Assembly (NCBI RefSeq): GCF_005871205.1
Contig: NZ_SWKM01000011.1
Span: 62,001-126,000, forward strand
Source: Marinobacter alexandrii
GTDB taxonomy: Bacteria > Pseudomonadota > Gammaproteobacteria > Pseudomonadales > Oleiphilaceae
Length of the DNA stretch: 64,000 bases
Direction of reading: 5' to 3'
The translations under genes and the position numbers were made by a program. Shown piece after piece: positions 36,507 through 45,181 of the stretch. Within the stretch, counting starts at the first letter, position 1. Each line of letters begins with the position of its first letter. The notes under the pieces are model-generated. The model was not told the DNA's origin. It ran no database searches and saw only the letters and a program-made list of their open reading frames with translations.

Positions 36507-38813
36507 TCAGGCCTTGAGTGCGGCCAGGATGTCTTCCGGCCGAATCGGTATGGTGCGCATACGCACACCTGCGGCAGCAAAGATGGCATTGCCAATCGCG
36601 GGCCCGACCACCGTGGTTGCTGGTTCGCCGAGACCGACCGCGGTTTCGGTGCTCTTGATGAACTCGGCTTGGATCTCGGGTACATCGCGCATACGCATGG
36701 GCGTGTAGGTGTTCAGGTTGGTGTCGCGCACCTCGCCCTGCTCAATCTCCGTACCCTCATGCAGCGCCATGCTGGCTCCCCAAAGTGCTGCACCCTCAAC
36801 CTGAGCCAGGGCTCCGTCCGGATGGACGATGGTGCCGGCATCAGTCACCAGTGTCAGCTTCTGCAGGGTTACCTTGCCGCTGTCGCGATTGACGTGTACC
36901 CGGGCCACACAGGCGGTCCAGGTTGGCATGTTGCGTTCCTGGCCGTAGGTGGTGGCCACCCCAAGCCCGGTGTCGGCAGGCATGTCCTTACCCCAGTCCG
37001 AGATCTCTCGAACCCGCTTCAACACCGTGGCCTGACGGTTGGCGCCGCCGACGGAGTTGGGTGCGGAGCCGGCGTTCTTGCCCTCGGCCTTCAGCCGGCT
37101 GAGTCGGAACTCGATGGCATCCTCGCCGGTTTTCCGTGCCGCCTCGTCGATAAAGCTTTCCAGCGCCCAGTTCACCCAGCCGGAGCCGACCGAGCGCAAC
37201 CAGCCGGGACGGAAGGTGTCACTGGCCAGTTCGTTGGAAATGGCGCGCAGACGGTGGGCGCCCAGGGAGTACCAGTGCGCGGCCCCGTGAATGGAGAACG
37301 GGTCGAACTTCTCGCCATTTTCGCCCTTGGGCATGAAAAATGGCGCCATCGCCTTGGTTGGCCAGCCGGCGGTGGCGTGATGCTCCATACCGAGAACCTG
37401 ACCATTGCTGTCAAAGGCCATGCGCAGTTTCTGCACCGAGGGTGAGCGGATCGAATCGAAGCGAGAGTCGTCTTCGCGGGTGAGCACCAGCTTCACCGGC
37501 TTGCCTAACTGTTTTGCGGCCAGGGCCGCGGGCACGCAGTAGTCGCCGTTGAGCCGGCGACCAAAGCCGCCCCCCAGCAGGTAGGTGCGCATGACGATGT
37601 TGTCTTCTTTCTCACCCAGGGCCTTGGCCAGGGTGGGCAGAATCAGTGACTGCCACTGATTGCCGGTGTGGATCTCCCAGCGGCCGTCTTTCTGGAAGGC
37701 CAGGGCGTTCACCGGCTCCAGCTGGAAGTGCAGCACACTGTGGGTGACGTACTCCTGCTCCAGCACGGAATCGGCGGAGCTGAAGGCGTTGTCGACACCG
37801 TCCTCGTTAACCACCAGGGCGCCGGTGCTGGCGTCGTCGATCAGGCGCCGGCCTTCGTCCAAAATTTGCTGTTCGCTCACATCGGCGGTCTTGCCGGCGG
37901 CCCAGTCCACTTTGATCACCTCGGCGGCGGCGTTGGCGGCGTGCACCGAGTCGGCGATCACCACGGCCCAACCCGGTACCGTGCCGGAGGCGTCATCCAG
38001 AACCAGGGTTTGCTGATAACCGGGAATCGACTTGGCCTTGCTGTCGTCCACCGAGTTGATGCCGGTGCCGTAGCGGGTCGGTGGCACCAGCGGGCGACCG
38101 TACACCATGCCTTCAACCGTGGCATCCAGGCCGTAGAGCGCGGTACCGTCGGTTTTATCCGGAATATCCAGTGCCTTGCTTTCCTCACCGATCAGGCGAC
38201 GCTCTTGCGGCGGCTTGATCGGCATGGCCTTCAGCTCTTCTTCGCTGAAACTGCGATCAATGTTGCCATCGCGGACAATATCGGCATAACTGATGGCACG
38301 GTCACCGGCAATCACCTGACTGCCCCGGGCCTGGCATTGCCCGGCTGAAACGCCCATCAACTTGGCGCCTTCCTCAATCAAGGCAGTCCGGCCAGCCGCA
38401 CCGGCGCGGCTGAGCTTGTCGAAGTTTTCCCACACCGACCAGCTGCCGCCGGTGACCATCAGGCCCCATTTCGGGTCGCTGTCGACATAGTGCAGTTCGA
38501 CGTCGTTCCAGTCAGCTTCCAGTTCATCGGCAACAATGCGCGCCAGCGCTGTACCGACATGCTGGCCCATTTCCGCTTCCACGATGTTGACGATGACCCG
38601 GCCGTCCGGGCGCACCTGAAACCAGATGGTGGGCTCAAAGGCGCCCTCGGAAATGCTTTTGGCGGCACTGGCAACGGGAATGCCCGAGCTGGCAAAGGCC
38701 ATGGTCAGACCGGCCCCGGCGGCACCGATCAGAAAGCCCCGGCGGCTCAGTCTGGGCGTGTCCGATGCCTGCTCGGTGGCTGAGTTGGCGAGGTATTTGG
38801 CGAACTTACGCAT
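36507..38813 (-). CDS. Molybdopterin-binding subunit of an isoquinoline-1-oxidoreductase/aldehyde dehydrogenase type enzyme
   Basis: 768 aa. A twin-arginine signal (SRRGFLIGAAGAGL) predicts folded export to the periplasm. The xanthine oxidase-family pattern follows, with LLGGGFGRRLNGDYCVPAA for cofactor binding and VGLGEPATTVVGPAIGNAIFAAAGVR near the C-terminus, which holds the conserved Glu near the molybdenum. It is the large subunit in a three-gene operon with a 2Fe-2S subunit (8-bp overlap) and a triheme cytochrome. Such enzymes oxidise aldehydes or N-heterocycles and pass electrons to cytochrome c. Substrate not determinable. Confidence 0.92.
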   Translation of the reverse strand: MRKFAKYLANSATEQASDTPRLSRRGFLIGAAGAGLTMAFASSGIPVASAAKSISEGAFEPTIWFQVRPDGRVIVNIVEAEMGQHVGTALARIVADELEADWNDVELHYVDSDPKWGLMVTGGSWSVWENFDKLSRAGAAGRTALIEEGAKLMGVSAGQCQARGSQVIAGDRAISYADIVRDGNIDRSFSEEELKAMPIKPPQERRLIGEESKALDIPDKTDGTALYGLDATVEGMVYGRPLVPPTRYGTGINSVDDSKAKSIPGYQQTLVLDDASGTVPGWAVVIADSVHAANAAAEVIKVDWAAGKTADVSEQQILDEGRRLIDDASTGALVVNEDGVDNAFSSADSVLEQEYVTHSVLHFQLEPVNALAFQKDGRWEIHTGNQWQSLILPTLAKALGEKEDNIVMRTYLLGGGFGRRLNGDYCVPAALAAKQLGKPVKLVLTREDDSRFDSIRSPSVQKLRMAFDSNGQVLGMEHHATAGWPTKAMAPFFMPKGENGEKFDPFSIHGAAHWYSLGAHRLRAISNELASDTFRPGWLRSVGSGWVNWALESFIDEAARKTGEDAIEFRLSRLKAEGKNAGSAPNSVGGANRQATVLKRVREISDWGKDMPADTGLGVATTYGQERNMPTWTACVARVHVNRDSGKVTLQKLTLVTDAGTIVHPDGALAQVEGAALWGASMALHEGTEIEQGEVRDTNLNTYTPMRMRDVPEIQAEFIKSTETAVGLGEPATTVVGPAIGNAIFAAAGVRMRTIPIRPEDILAALKA

Positions 38814-39324
38814 TGCTCATCTCCTCCTGGCCGGGCTCGTAGAACTGGGGCGAACCGGCGCTGCTGCTGTCGCTGGACCCAGCGGCCAGGTGAATCGCTT
38901 TGCGAATTCGGACATAAGCCATACAGCGGCACAAGTTGCCACTCATGACCTGATTGATCTGCTCGTCGGTGGGCTTTGGGAAGTCCTGAAGTAGGGTGGC
39001 GGCCTGCATGATCTGCCCGGACTGGCAATAACCGCACTGGGGTGCCTGGGCATCCACCCAGGCTTGTTGCAGCGGGTGCTCGCCGTCCTGGTCCAGGCCT
39101 TCGATGGTGGTGATCTGCTGGCCGGAAACACTGCCCATCGTGGTGATACAGGAACGAGTCGCGCGACCGTTCAGATGCACAGTACAGGCGCCACACATGC
39201 CAATGCCGCAGCCGAATTTGGTTCCGGTCAGGCCGGCGTGATCGCGAATTGCCCAGAGCAACGGGGTATCTTCGGGCACGTCGAGGCTCATGGCCTCGCC
39301 GTTGAGTTGGAACTGGATAGTCAT
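38806..39324 (-). CDS. 2Fe-2S subunit of the molybdenum oxidoreductase
   Basis: 172 aa. Two 2Fe-2S centres: the plant-type ferredoxin motif CGIGMCGACTVHLNGR followed by a later Cys (SCITTM), and the C-terminal helical cluster CGYCQSGQIM with CRCMAY. This is the IorA-like small subunit that passes electrons from the molybdenum centre. No signal sequence of its own, so it is likely carried across with the TAT-tagged large subunit. AAGGAG precedes the ATG and the 3' end overlaps the large subunit by eight bases. The last 25 residues are a Ser/Gly/Glu-rich tail. Confidence 0.93.
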   Translation of the reverse strand: MTIQFQLNGEAMSLDVPEDTPLLWAIRDHAGLTGTKFGCGIGMCGACTVHLNGRATRSCITTMGSVSGQQITTIEGLDQDGEHPLQQAWVDAQAPQCGYCQSGQIMQAATLLQDFPKPTDEQINQVMSGNLCRCMAYVRIRKAIHLAAGSSDSSSAGSPQFYEPGQEEMSNA

Positions 39325-39354
39325 TGGCTATCTCCTTGAAACATGTGTTGGCCC

Positions 39355-40626
39355 TCAGAGCTGACGAGCATCCTGAACGTGTTGCTCCAGATTCTTCCAT
39401 GGGGGCTGACCTGAGCTTTGTCTCAGGTAACGGGCCAGCGCGATCAGGTCGGCATCACTCAGGCCGGGGCCAAAGCCGGGCATGGCAAGCCCGCGCAGGC
39501 CGGTGGGCTCATCAATACCGTGCAGGGTGATGCGCAGCAGATTGACCGGATCTGGTGCCGTCACCGCACTGTTAAGGCTCAGGTCCGGACGAGCCGCCTT
39601 GAGTGAGGATGGCGCATTGTAGTGGCAGGAGGCGCAGGCGGCCGAAAAGATCTCTTCGCCAGTGCGGGTGGCGGGGTCGGCCATACCCTGGGCCTGGCTG
39701 ACATGACCGGCAGCCACTTCGGCGGCCTTGGCGTTGTCCTCGGCACCGGTGAGGTCCTGGAAATACATCGCCAGCGCCCGGATATCGTCGTCCGGCGCCT
39801 CAATCAGGCCCTTGTGTACTACGCTCGCCATGGAGCCCGCAGCAATGCCGTGCCATTTGGAGCCGCCGGCGCGGAGGTACTGAAACAGCTCGTCTTCGGT
39901 CCAGGGTACGGGGGCCGCGTGGGTGGTGTTGAGTGCCGGTGCATACCAGTTATCCACAACCGCACCGTTGTAGGTTTCATCCGCGATTTCCGCGCCGAAG
40001 GCATTCCGGGGCGAATGGCAGGCGGTACAGTGGCCAAGGCCCTCGGCGATGTAGGCACCCCGGTTCCAGGCGTCACCCTTGCTGTCGTCGGCCTGAAAAC
40101 GGTCGCCATCGAAGAACAGGGTTTTCCAGCCGGCCTGCAGCATGCGCAGGTTGAACGGGAAATCGAGCTGGTTTTTCGGTCCCTGGTGGTCCACCGCTTC
40201 TCGACTCATAACGTAGGCGTACAGCGCCGACAGGTCTTCGTCGGTGACCTTGGTGAAATGGGTGTACGGAAAGGCCGGATACAGGTGCGAGCCATCCCGG
40301 GAAACCCCCTCGCGCATGGCCCGGAGAAAAGCTTCCTCGGACCAGGTGCCGATGCCCTGTTCCGGGTGCGGGCTGATGTTGGTGGAGTACAGGGTGCCGA
40401 AGGGGGTGGGGAAATCCACACCGCCGGCCAGTGGTTTTGATGGATCGCTGGTATGGCACGAGGCGCAGTTGCCGAGTCCCGCCAGCACCTTGCCCTTGGC
40501 GATCTGCTCCTGATTGAAAGAGTCAGCGCTGGGTCGGTCAATTTCATCAATGGCGGGCTTCCAGACAATCAGGAAGGCGACGACGACGGCGATAACAATG
40601 AGGCCTGACAGAATTTTTTTGATCAC
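39355..40626 (-). CDS. Membrane-anchored triheme cytochrome c
   Basis: 423 aa, GTG start with a weak ribosome site. N-terminal membrane anchor (about 4-23). Three CxxCH haem motifs: CASCH at 54-58, CTACH at 200-204 and CASCH at 331-335. This resembles the cytochrome subunit of membrane alcohol/aldehyde dehydrogenases. As the first gene of the operon with the 2Fe-2S and molybdenum subunits, it would accept their electrons and feed the respiratory chain. Confidence 0.93.
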   Translation of the reverse strand: MIKKILSGLIVIAVVVAFLIVWKPAIDEIDRPSADSFNQEQIAKGKVLAGLGNCASCHTSDPSKPLAGGVDFPTPFGTLYSTNISPHPEQGIGTWSEEAFLRAMREGVSRDGSHLYPAFPYTHFTKVTDEDLSALYAYVMSREAVDHQGPKNQLDFPFNLRMLQAGWKTLFFDGDRFQADDSKGDAWNRGAYIAEGLGHCTACHSPRNAFGAEIADETYNGAVVDNWYAPALNTTHAAPVPWTEDELFQYLRAGGSKWHGIAAGSMASVVHKGLIEAPDDDIRALAMYFQDLTGAEDNAKAAEVAAGHVSQAQGMADPATRTGEEIFSAACASCHYNAPSSLKAARPDLSLNSAVTAPDPVNLLRITLHGIDEPTGLRGLAMPGFGPGLSDADLIALARYLRQSSGQPPWKNLEQHVQDARQL

Positions 40627-40705
40627 GAGCGTATCCAGTTTGTGCGGTGAATTTCCTTCCGTGTAACGCTAGTAGGCTTTGGTCAAACCGGCAAACCGCG
40701 GGCGG

Positions 40706-42337
40706 TCAAATGGCACGCCAGTGTTGATCAGCCTGTTGGCGGGCCCGTCCGTCAGTCTGCAGTTTCAGCAGGTGGGCCAACGCGGATCGGGCCGCAAGCC
40801 CGTGCAGGGCTTCGGGAACATCGTCATAGGCTCTGGCAGTCAGTGCCTTCAGGGAGCGGGCCTCCTGGTCGGAGAGCGCTCGGAACACCTTGTGTTCCCT
40901 GGCCAGACGATGGGTGATCAGGTAGTCGATCACCGCTTCCGGATGCGCCATGAGAAAACCATGAGCCGGAGCGATGATACGAACGGATTCACCAAGCAGA
41001 TCGTACAGCGATTCGAGATAGGCCTTCATATCGCCATCGGGTGGGTTAATCACCACGGTTGAACCCTGCATGATGTGGTCGCCGGAAAATAACATATCGG
41101 GGCCTGCCAACAAAAAGCACAGGTGATTGGAGGCGTGCCCTGGTGTCTTCAGGCATTTCAGGATGCCGGCTTCGGTCACGATCATATCGCCGTGTTCCGG
41201 CTCGTCATCGGGGGCAAAGGTCTGATCCTGGGCAGCGCCCTCGGGGGCCGAGATACCAAGTACGCGACAGCCAGTTTTCGCCTTCAGCGTTTTGGTTGCC
41301 GGTGAATGGTCCTGATGGGTGTGGGTGACAACCACCTGATCGATAATCCCGCCGGTGAGTTCCAGGATGCGCTCAATGTGGGCGTCGTTATTCGGGCCCG
41401 GATCCAGAACCGTAAAACGCTCGTGGCCGAGCAGATACGTGTTGGTGCCAGGCCCGGTCATCATGCCGGGGTTGGGCGCGGTCAGTCGCACCACTCCGGC
41501 AGCGATCTCCACCGGTTGCCCGGGAATGATCTCCGCCAGTGTGCTGCCTTCGCCCTCCGGATCAAGCTCGGCGGCCTCATCGTATGCCGGTGCCCCGGGC
41601 TCCAGTGTCACCGGTCTGCCTTTCTTCTGGGCCGGCCAGGGGTCGGTCGGGAAGGCCTCCGGCGGATTGGCGTCGGCATAGCGCATCAGCGCTTCGGTGG
41701 ATTCGAACTCACTCAGCACCCGCAAGGTGCGAATGGTGGGCAGCCCCAGCATCCGCTCGCCACTGCGATGGTCTCCAAGGGCCTGGGCCGGATTGATCCA
41801 CAGATGATCAATGGTCTCGACGCCATCATGACTGGCCCGCTGGCCCGCCGGCGCAGTGGTTACAAAGAATCGGGTATCAAACCGCCGCGGTGGCCCCGGC
41901 GGGGTGGTCCAGTGACTGAGGTAAGCCAGCCGATCCAGCGGAATGGTCAGCCCGTGGCGATGGCACAAATCCGCCAAGCTCAGCTCGCCCTTGAACACCG
42001 CTTCGCGGTCCCCGTGCACGGCATGATCGCCACCAATGACCTGGCCATCGTTATCCACCGCCACCAGAATGCCGGCTTCTTCAAAACATTCCCGCACCGC
42101 GGCCAGCATATAGTCCGCGCCGCCCTCGTCCAGGCTCATGGTCTGGCTGATACTGGCATCGTCCGGCCCCTGTGCATGTTTACGCGCCTTCGTCTCCTGC
42201 TGGTCCACGGCGCCACCGGGAAACACGAAATAGCCCGGAAGAAACACCGCATCCCAGGTGCGCTGGAGCAGCAGTACTTCCACACCGTTGTCGGTGTCGC
42301 GGGTGAGAACCAGAGTGGCAGCAGGGCGAATATCCAT
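40706..42337 (-). CDS. NUDIX hydrolase-metallo-beta-lactamase fold fusion protein
   Basis: 543 aa from ATG 42337 with GGAAAG upstream. The N-terminal half is a NUDIX domain: FPGGAVD followed, after an insertion, by AAVRECFEEAGIL, the REUxEExGU box. The C-terminal half is a metallo-beta-lactamase fold. Its metal motif THTHQDH, the GHASNHLCFLL strand and the SGDHIMQG loop are all intact. The last 70 residues (TARAYDDVP) look like the winged-helix tail of LACTB2-type proteins. The fusion suggests that a nucleotide- or CoA-derived pyrophosphate is cleaved by one half and a thioester or phosphodiester by the other; that is speculation. Element D starts 49 bp upstream. Confidence 0.88.
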   Translation of the reverse strand: MDIRPAATLVLTRDTDNGVEVLLLQRTWDAVFLPGYFVFPGGAVDQQETKARKHAQGPDDASISQTMSLDEGGADYMLAAVRECFEEAGILVAVDNDGQVIGGDHAVHGDREAVFKGELSLADLCHRHGLTIPLDRLAYLSHWTTPPGPPRRFDTRFFVTTAPAGQRASHDGVETIDHLWINPAQALGDHRSGERMLGLPTIRTLRVLSEFESTEALMRYADANPPEAFPTDPWPAQKKGRPVTLEPGAPAYDEAAELDPEGEGSTLAEIIPGQPVEIAAGVVRLTAPNPGMMTGPGTNTYLLGHERFTVLDPGPNNDAHIERILELTGGIIDQVVVTHTHQDHSPATKTLKAKTGCRVLGISAPEGAAQDQTFAPDDEPEHGDMIVTEAGILKCLKTPGHASNHLCFLLAGPDMLFSGDHIMQGSTVVINPPDGDMKAYLESLYDLLGESVRIIAPAHGFLMAHPEAVIDYLITHRLAREHKVFRALSDQEARSLKALTARAYDDVPEALHGLAARSALAHLLKLQTDGRARQQADQHWRAI

Positions 42338-42385
42338 AAACTTTCCGAGGTCAGGTTAAAGAGGATGCGCGCAGCAGGTTAGCGA

Positions 42386-42491
42386 GGGCATTGGATTGGG
42401 CTTGCCAAAACTGTGCGTAGCCATGGATGGCGAAGCTCAAGCGCCACAGGGATGTGCTTGAGCGGGTTTTGGCAAGCCCAATCCAATGTCC
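42386..42491 (+). repeat. Structured dispersed element, copy D (type copy)
   Basis: Perfect 23-bp arms at 42389-42411 and 42466-42488, extending to 42386 and 42491 with one mismatch. Hairpin 1 is GCCA-TGGA-TGGC. Hairpin 2 is a GCTCAAG/CTTGAGC stem topped by CACA-GGGA-TGTG (42445-42456). GGA strand is plus, the same sense as the thioesterase gene 129 bp further on and opposite to the NUDIX-MBL gene. Its core differs from copy F at only four to five positions while its arms are unrelated. Confidence 0.9.
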
Positions 42492-42620
42492 AATACGCCA
42501 GAGCGAGATGCGCATGGAATAACTAGCAAGATAGCGGAAACAACCGCCAGATGAACAGCGCCGAGCAAACGCGTATCATGCCCGCTTCCCAACGAACCTC
42601 CAGCCAGACAGGTACACCCC

Positions 42621-43046
42621 GTGGCCCGCATCAAACTCGCTTTCCCGGACGACGTCTTCTGCTTCGAGACCAACATGCCGGTTCGCATCACCGACATCAA
42701 TGGCGCAAACCACCTGGGCAATGACGCGCTGATCTCCATGCTGTCCGAGGCCCGTGCCCAGTTTTTGGTGAGCTATGGCGTCCAGGAAGCCGACCAGAAT
42801 GGCGTGGGTATCATCGTCACCGACCTGGCCACCATGTACCAGTCAGAATCCTTCTTCCCGGAGATGCTGCGGTTCGAGGTGGGCCTGATGGACTTCAACA
42901 AATACGGCGGGGATTTCGTGTTTCGGGTGACCAAGGCCGAAAGCGGCCAGCCGGTAGCGCTGGCCAAGTACGGATTTGTCTTCTTCAACTACCAGCGCAA
43001 AGCGGTAGAACCGATGCCCGAGAGCTTCCGCTCACGCTTTGGCTGA
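42621..43046 (+). CDS. Hotdog-fold acyl-CoA thioesterase
   Basis: 141 aa with a GTG start. Single 4HBT-like hotdog domain. RITDINGANHLGNDALISMLSEARAQFLVSYG is the central helix and its entry; the Asp/Asn before it (DINGANH) is in the position used by 4-hydroxybenzoyl-CoA-type thioesterases. Substrate unknown. It is convergent with and overlaps the MATE gene by 15 bases. Confidence 0.82.
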   Translation: MARIKLAFPDDVFCFETNMPVRITDINGANHLGNDALISMLSEARAQFLVSYGVQEADQNGVGIIVTDLATMYQSESFFPEMLRFEVGLMDFNKYGGDFVFRVTKAESGQPVALAKYGFVFFNYQRKAVEPMPESFRSRFG

Positions 43047-44369
43047 TGCCGGCGCAGTGCGCAGCTTGGTCATGCCGGCCCGGTAGAACGCATAGGCCAT
43101 GGCGCCGGCAAACAGATTGCCCACCAAGGCGCCACTCATCAGGCCGTAGATGCCGTTGAGCTGACTGCCCAGCCAGAGCAGCGGCAAGAAACACAGAAAC
43201 AGGCGAAGGGTGGCGACCAGCAGGGCACGCATGGCCAGCCCCAGCGCGTTACACACCGACACCATCAGCATACACACCCCGAGCCCGCTGTAACTCAGAG
43301 GCACCCGAACAAGATAGCCGGCCAGAACCTCCTGCACGTTGGCGTCGCTGGTGAACACATCCGACACCAAACCGGACGCGGCTAGCCAGAGCAGGCCGAT
43401 GGCCAATTGCCAGACCACCACAAACCGAACCCCGATTCTGACCAGTTTGCGGATCTGCTCAATGTCACCGGCACCCAGAAGGCGGCCAATCATCGGCGGC
43501 ATCGACATGGTCAGTGCCAGCACCACCACAATTGAGAAAAACTCCAGGCGCGTGCCCAGGCCCCAGGCGGCGACCGCGGCGGAACCAAAGCCGGCCACCA
43601 GGGCCGTGGCCAGCATGGCGGAGGCCGCCGGCATCAGCTGACTGACCATGGCTGGCGCCATGATGTTGTTGAGTTGTTTCAGGGCCTGGCCAAGGGCGAG
43701 CTGGCCCAGATCAAATCGGGCCCAGTGCCGCTTCAGCAGCTTGGGATAAATGACCAGGCAACCAATACCGAAGGAGGTCACCGTTGCCCAGGCTGCGCCG
43801 GGCAGCCCCCAGCCGAACACGAAGATGTACAGCGGATCCAGGGCAATGTTGAGAAGACTGGTGGCGACCATCAAATAGCCCGGCAGCTTGGTGTCGCCGT
43901 GGGAGCGGCAGACACTGTAGCCGAAATAGAGCGCCGCACCAGTCCAGGCGGCAATCAGCCACGGTAGCCAATAGCTACGGATCATCGGCAGTAGCGATTC
44001 CTCCGCGCCGAGCCAGGTCATGATCTGGCTTTGCAGCAACCACAGGCCGATACAGAGCACAAACACCAGGCTGCCGCCGACGGTAATCACCAGCCCGCCA
44101 AGCCGATACGCTCGGAGCTCGTCACCGGCACCCAGGGTGCGGGAAATAATCGCCGTGGTGGCAATGCCCAGGCCCACCTGCAGGCCAATGATCAGTTGCT
44201 GCATGGGCAGGGTAAAACCCAGCGCCGCTAGCGGGTCGCGGCCCAGTTGGCCGATAAAGGCACTGTCGGCGAGCTGGAAGGTCATCAGCGAGAGCACGCC
44301 AAACAGCATGGGCCAGGTCATGGTGAAGAGCTGGCGGGGCAGGCTGGCGGACTCGGGTGGTTTATTCAC
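43032..44369 (-). CDS. MATE-family multidrug/Na+ efflux transporter
   Basis: 445 aa from the GTG at 44369. The open frame continues to 44516 through structured element E; that extension is not credible. No strong ribosome site supports either choice. Twelve hydrophobic segments; LPRQLFTMTWPMLFGVLSLMTFQLADSAFIGQLGRDPLAALGF is the conserved MATE N-terminus (two helices around FIGQLG). It would export organic cations using Na+ or H+. It overlaps the thioesterase end, so both 3' ends are packed with no terminator. Confidence 0.87.
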   Translation of the reverse strand: MNKPPESASLPRQLFTMTWPMLFGVLSLMTFQLADSAFIGQLGRDPLAALGFTLPMQQLIIGLQVGLGIATTAIISRTLGAGDELRAYRLGGLVITVGGSLVFVLCIGLWLLQSQIMTWLGAEESLLPMIRSYWLPWLIAAWTGAALYFGYSVCRSHGDTKLPGYLMVATSLLNIALDPLYIFVFGWGLPGAAWATVTSFGIGCLVIYPKLLKRHWARFDLGQLALGQALKQLNNIMAPAMVSQLMPAASAMLATALVAGFGSAAVAAWGLGTRLEFFSIVVVLALTMSMPPMIGRLLGAGDIEQIRKLVRIGVRFVVVWQLAIGLLWLAASGLVSDVFTSDANVQEVLAGYLVRVPLSYSGLGVCMLMVSVCNALGLAMRALLVATLRLFLCFLPLLWLGSQLNGIYGLMSGALVGNLFAGAMAYAFYRAGMTKLRTAPASAKA

Positions 44370-44434
44370 AGGTTGAGGTAAGGGTCTTGGTTGAAATAGG
44401 AGGGGGAGTCTAACAGGTTTGCCTTCGCATTTCG

Positions 44435-44557
44435 GTGGCTGCCCGCGAAGCGAAGCTGCCCACACAGACACGCCGTAAACCCATCCATGGGGGCTTGGCA
44501 TTGCCATCCCTGGCAATGCACAGTCTGTGCGGGCAGCTTCGCTCCGCAGGCGGGCGC
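44435..44557 (-). repeat. Structured dispersed element, copy E (divergent core)
   Basis: Arms 44435-44469 and 44523-44557 pair over 35 bases with six mismatches; the three inner mismatches are G-U pairs on the minus strand. The minus strand has hairpin 1 as a nine-pair stem GCATTGCCA-GGGA-TGGCAATGC and hairpin 2 as CCCA-TGGA-TGGG. Stem sequences differ from the common core, while pairing and GGA loops are kept. It lies between tpx and the MATE gene, 66 bp before the latter's start, in the same sense. Confidence 0.82.
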
Positions 44558-44589
44558 ACTTCGTGCTGTACGCCTGTTTCTTTAAGCCT

Positions 44590-45087
44590 TTATAGCGCCT
44601 TCAAGGCAGCCTCGTAGTCCGGCTCGTCTTTGATTTCGTCGACCAATTGGCTGTGGATAACCTTGTCCTGCTCGTCCAGAACGACCACCGCGCGGGCACA
44701 CAGACCGGCCAACGGGCCATCCTGGATGGCGACGCCGTAGTCCTGCTGGAAGCTGTAGTTGCGGAAAGTGGACAGGGTGATGACGTCTTTCAGGCCTTCG
44801 GCGCCGCAGAAGCGGGCGGCCGCGAACGGTAAGTCTGCAGAGATGACCAGGACAACGGTGTTGTCGAGGTTGCTGGCCTTTTCATTGAACTTGCGGGTGG
44901 ATGCCGCACAGACACCGGTATCGATGCTGGGAATGATGTTCAGGATTTTGCGCTTGCCGGCCCAGTGATCCAGCTTTACTTCTTCCAGACCGCTGTTGGT
45001 CAGAGTGAACGGTTGCGCGTTGTCACCGACTTTCGGGAAGCTGCCGCTCAGTTCGATGGGGTTGCCGTCGAGATTAACCTTGCTCAT
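44590..45087 (-). CDS. tpx: Thiol peroxidase Tpx
   Basis: 165 aa, standard. Peroxidatic Cys60 in [17 protein letters not shown] and resolving Cys94 in ARFCGAEGL give the atypical two-Cys mechanism of Tpx. It reduces H2O2 and alkyl peroxides with thioredoxin as donor. Isolated gene. Structured element E lies 33 bp past its stop. Confidence 0.96.
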   Translation of the reverse strand: MSKVNLDGNPIELSGSFPKVGDNAQPFTLTNSGLEEVKLDHWAGKRKILNIIPSIDTGVCAASTRKFNEKASNLDNTVVLVISADLPFAAARFCGAEGLKDVITLSTFRNYSFQQDYGVAIQDGPLAGLCARAVVVLDEQDKVIHSQLVDEIKDEPDYEAALKAL

Positions 45088-45181
45088 GGGGGTTCCTTGT
45101 TAACGGGTGTATGAGAATCAACTGATTCAATTTACTCTTTTTAGTTTAGTTTGGACTATCTTGCACCCGATACGAAAGCAA

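Noticed and set aside
43032..44516. Longer MATE start at 44516
   Set aside because: The extension translates through element E and adds residues not found in MATE N-termini.
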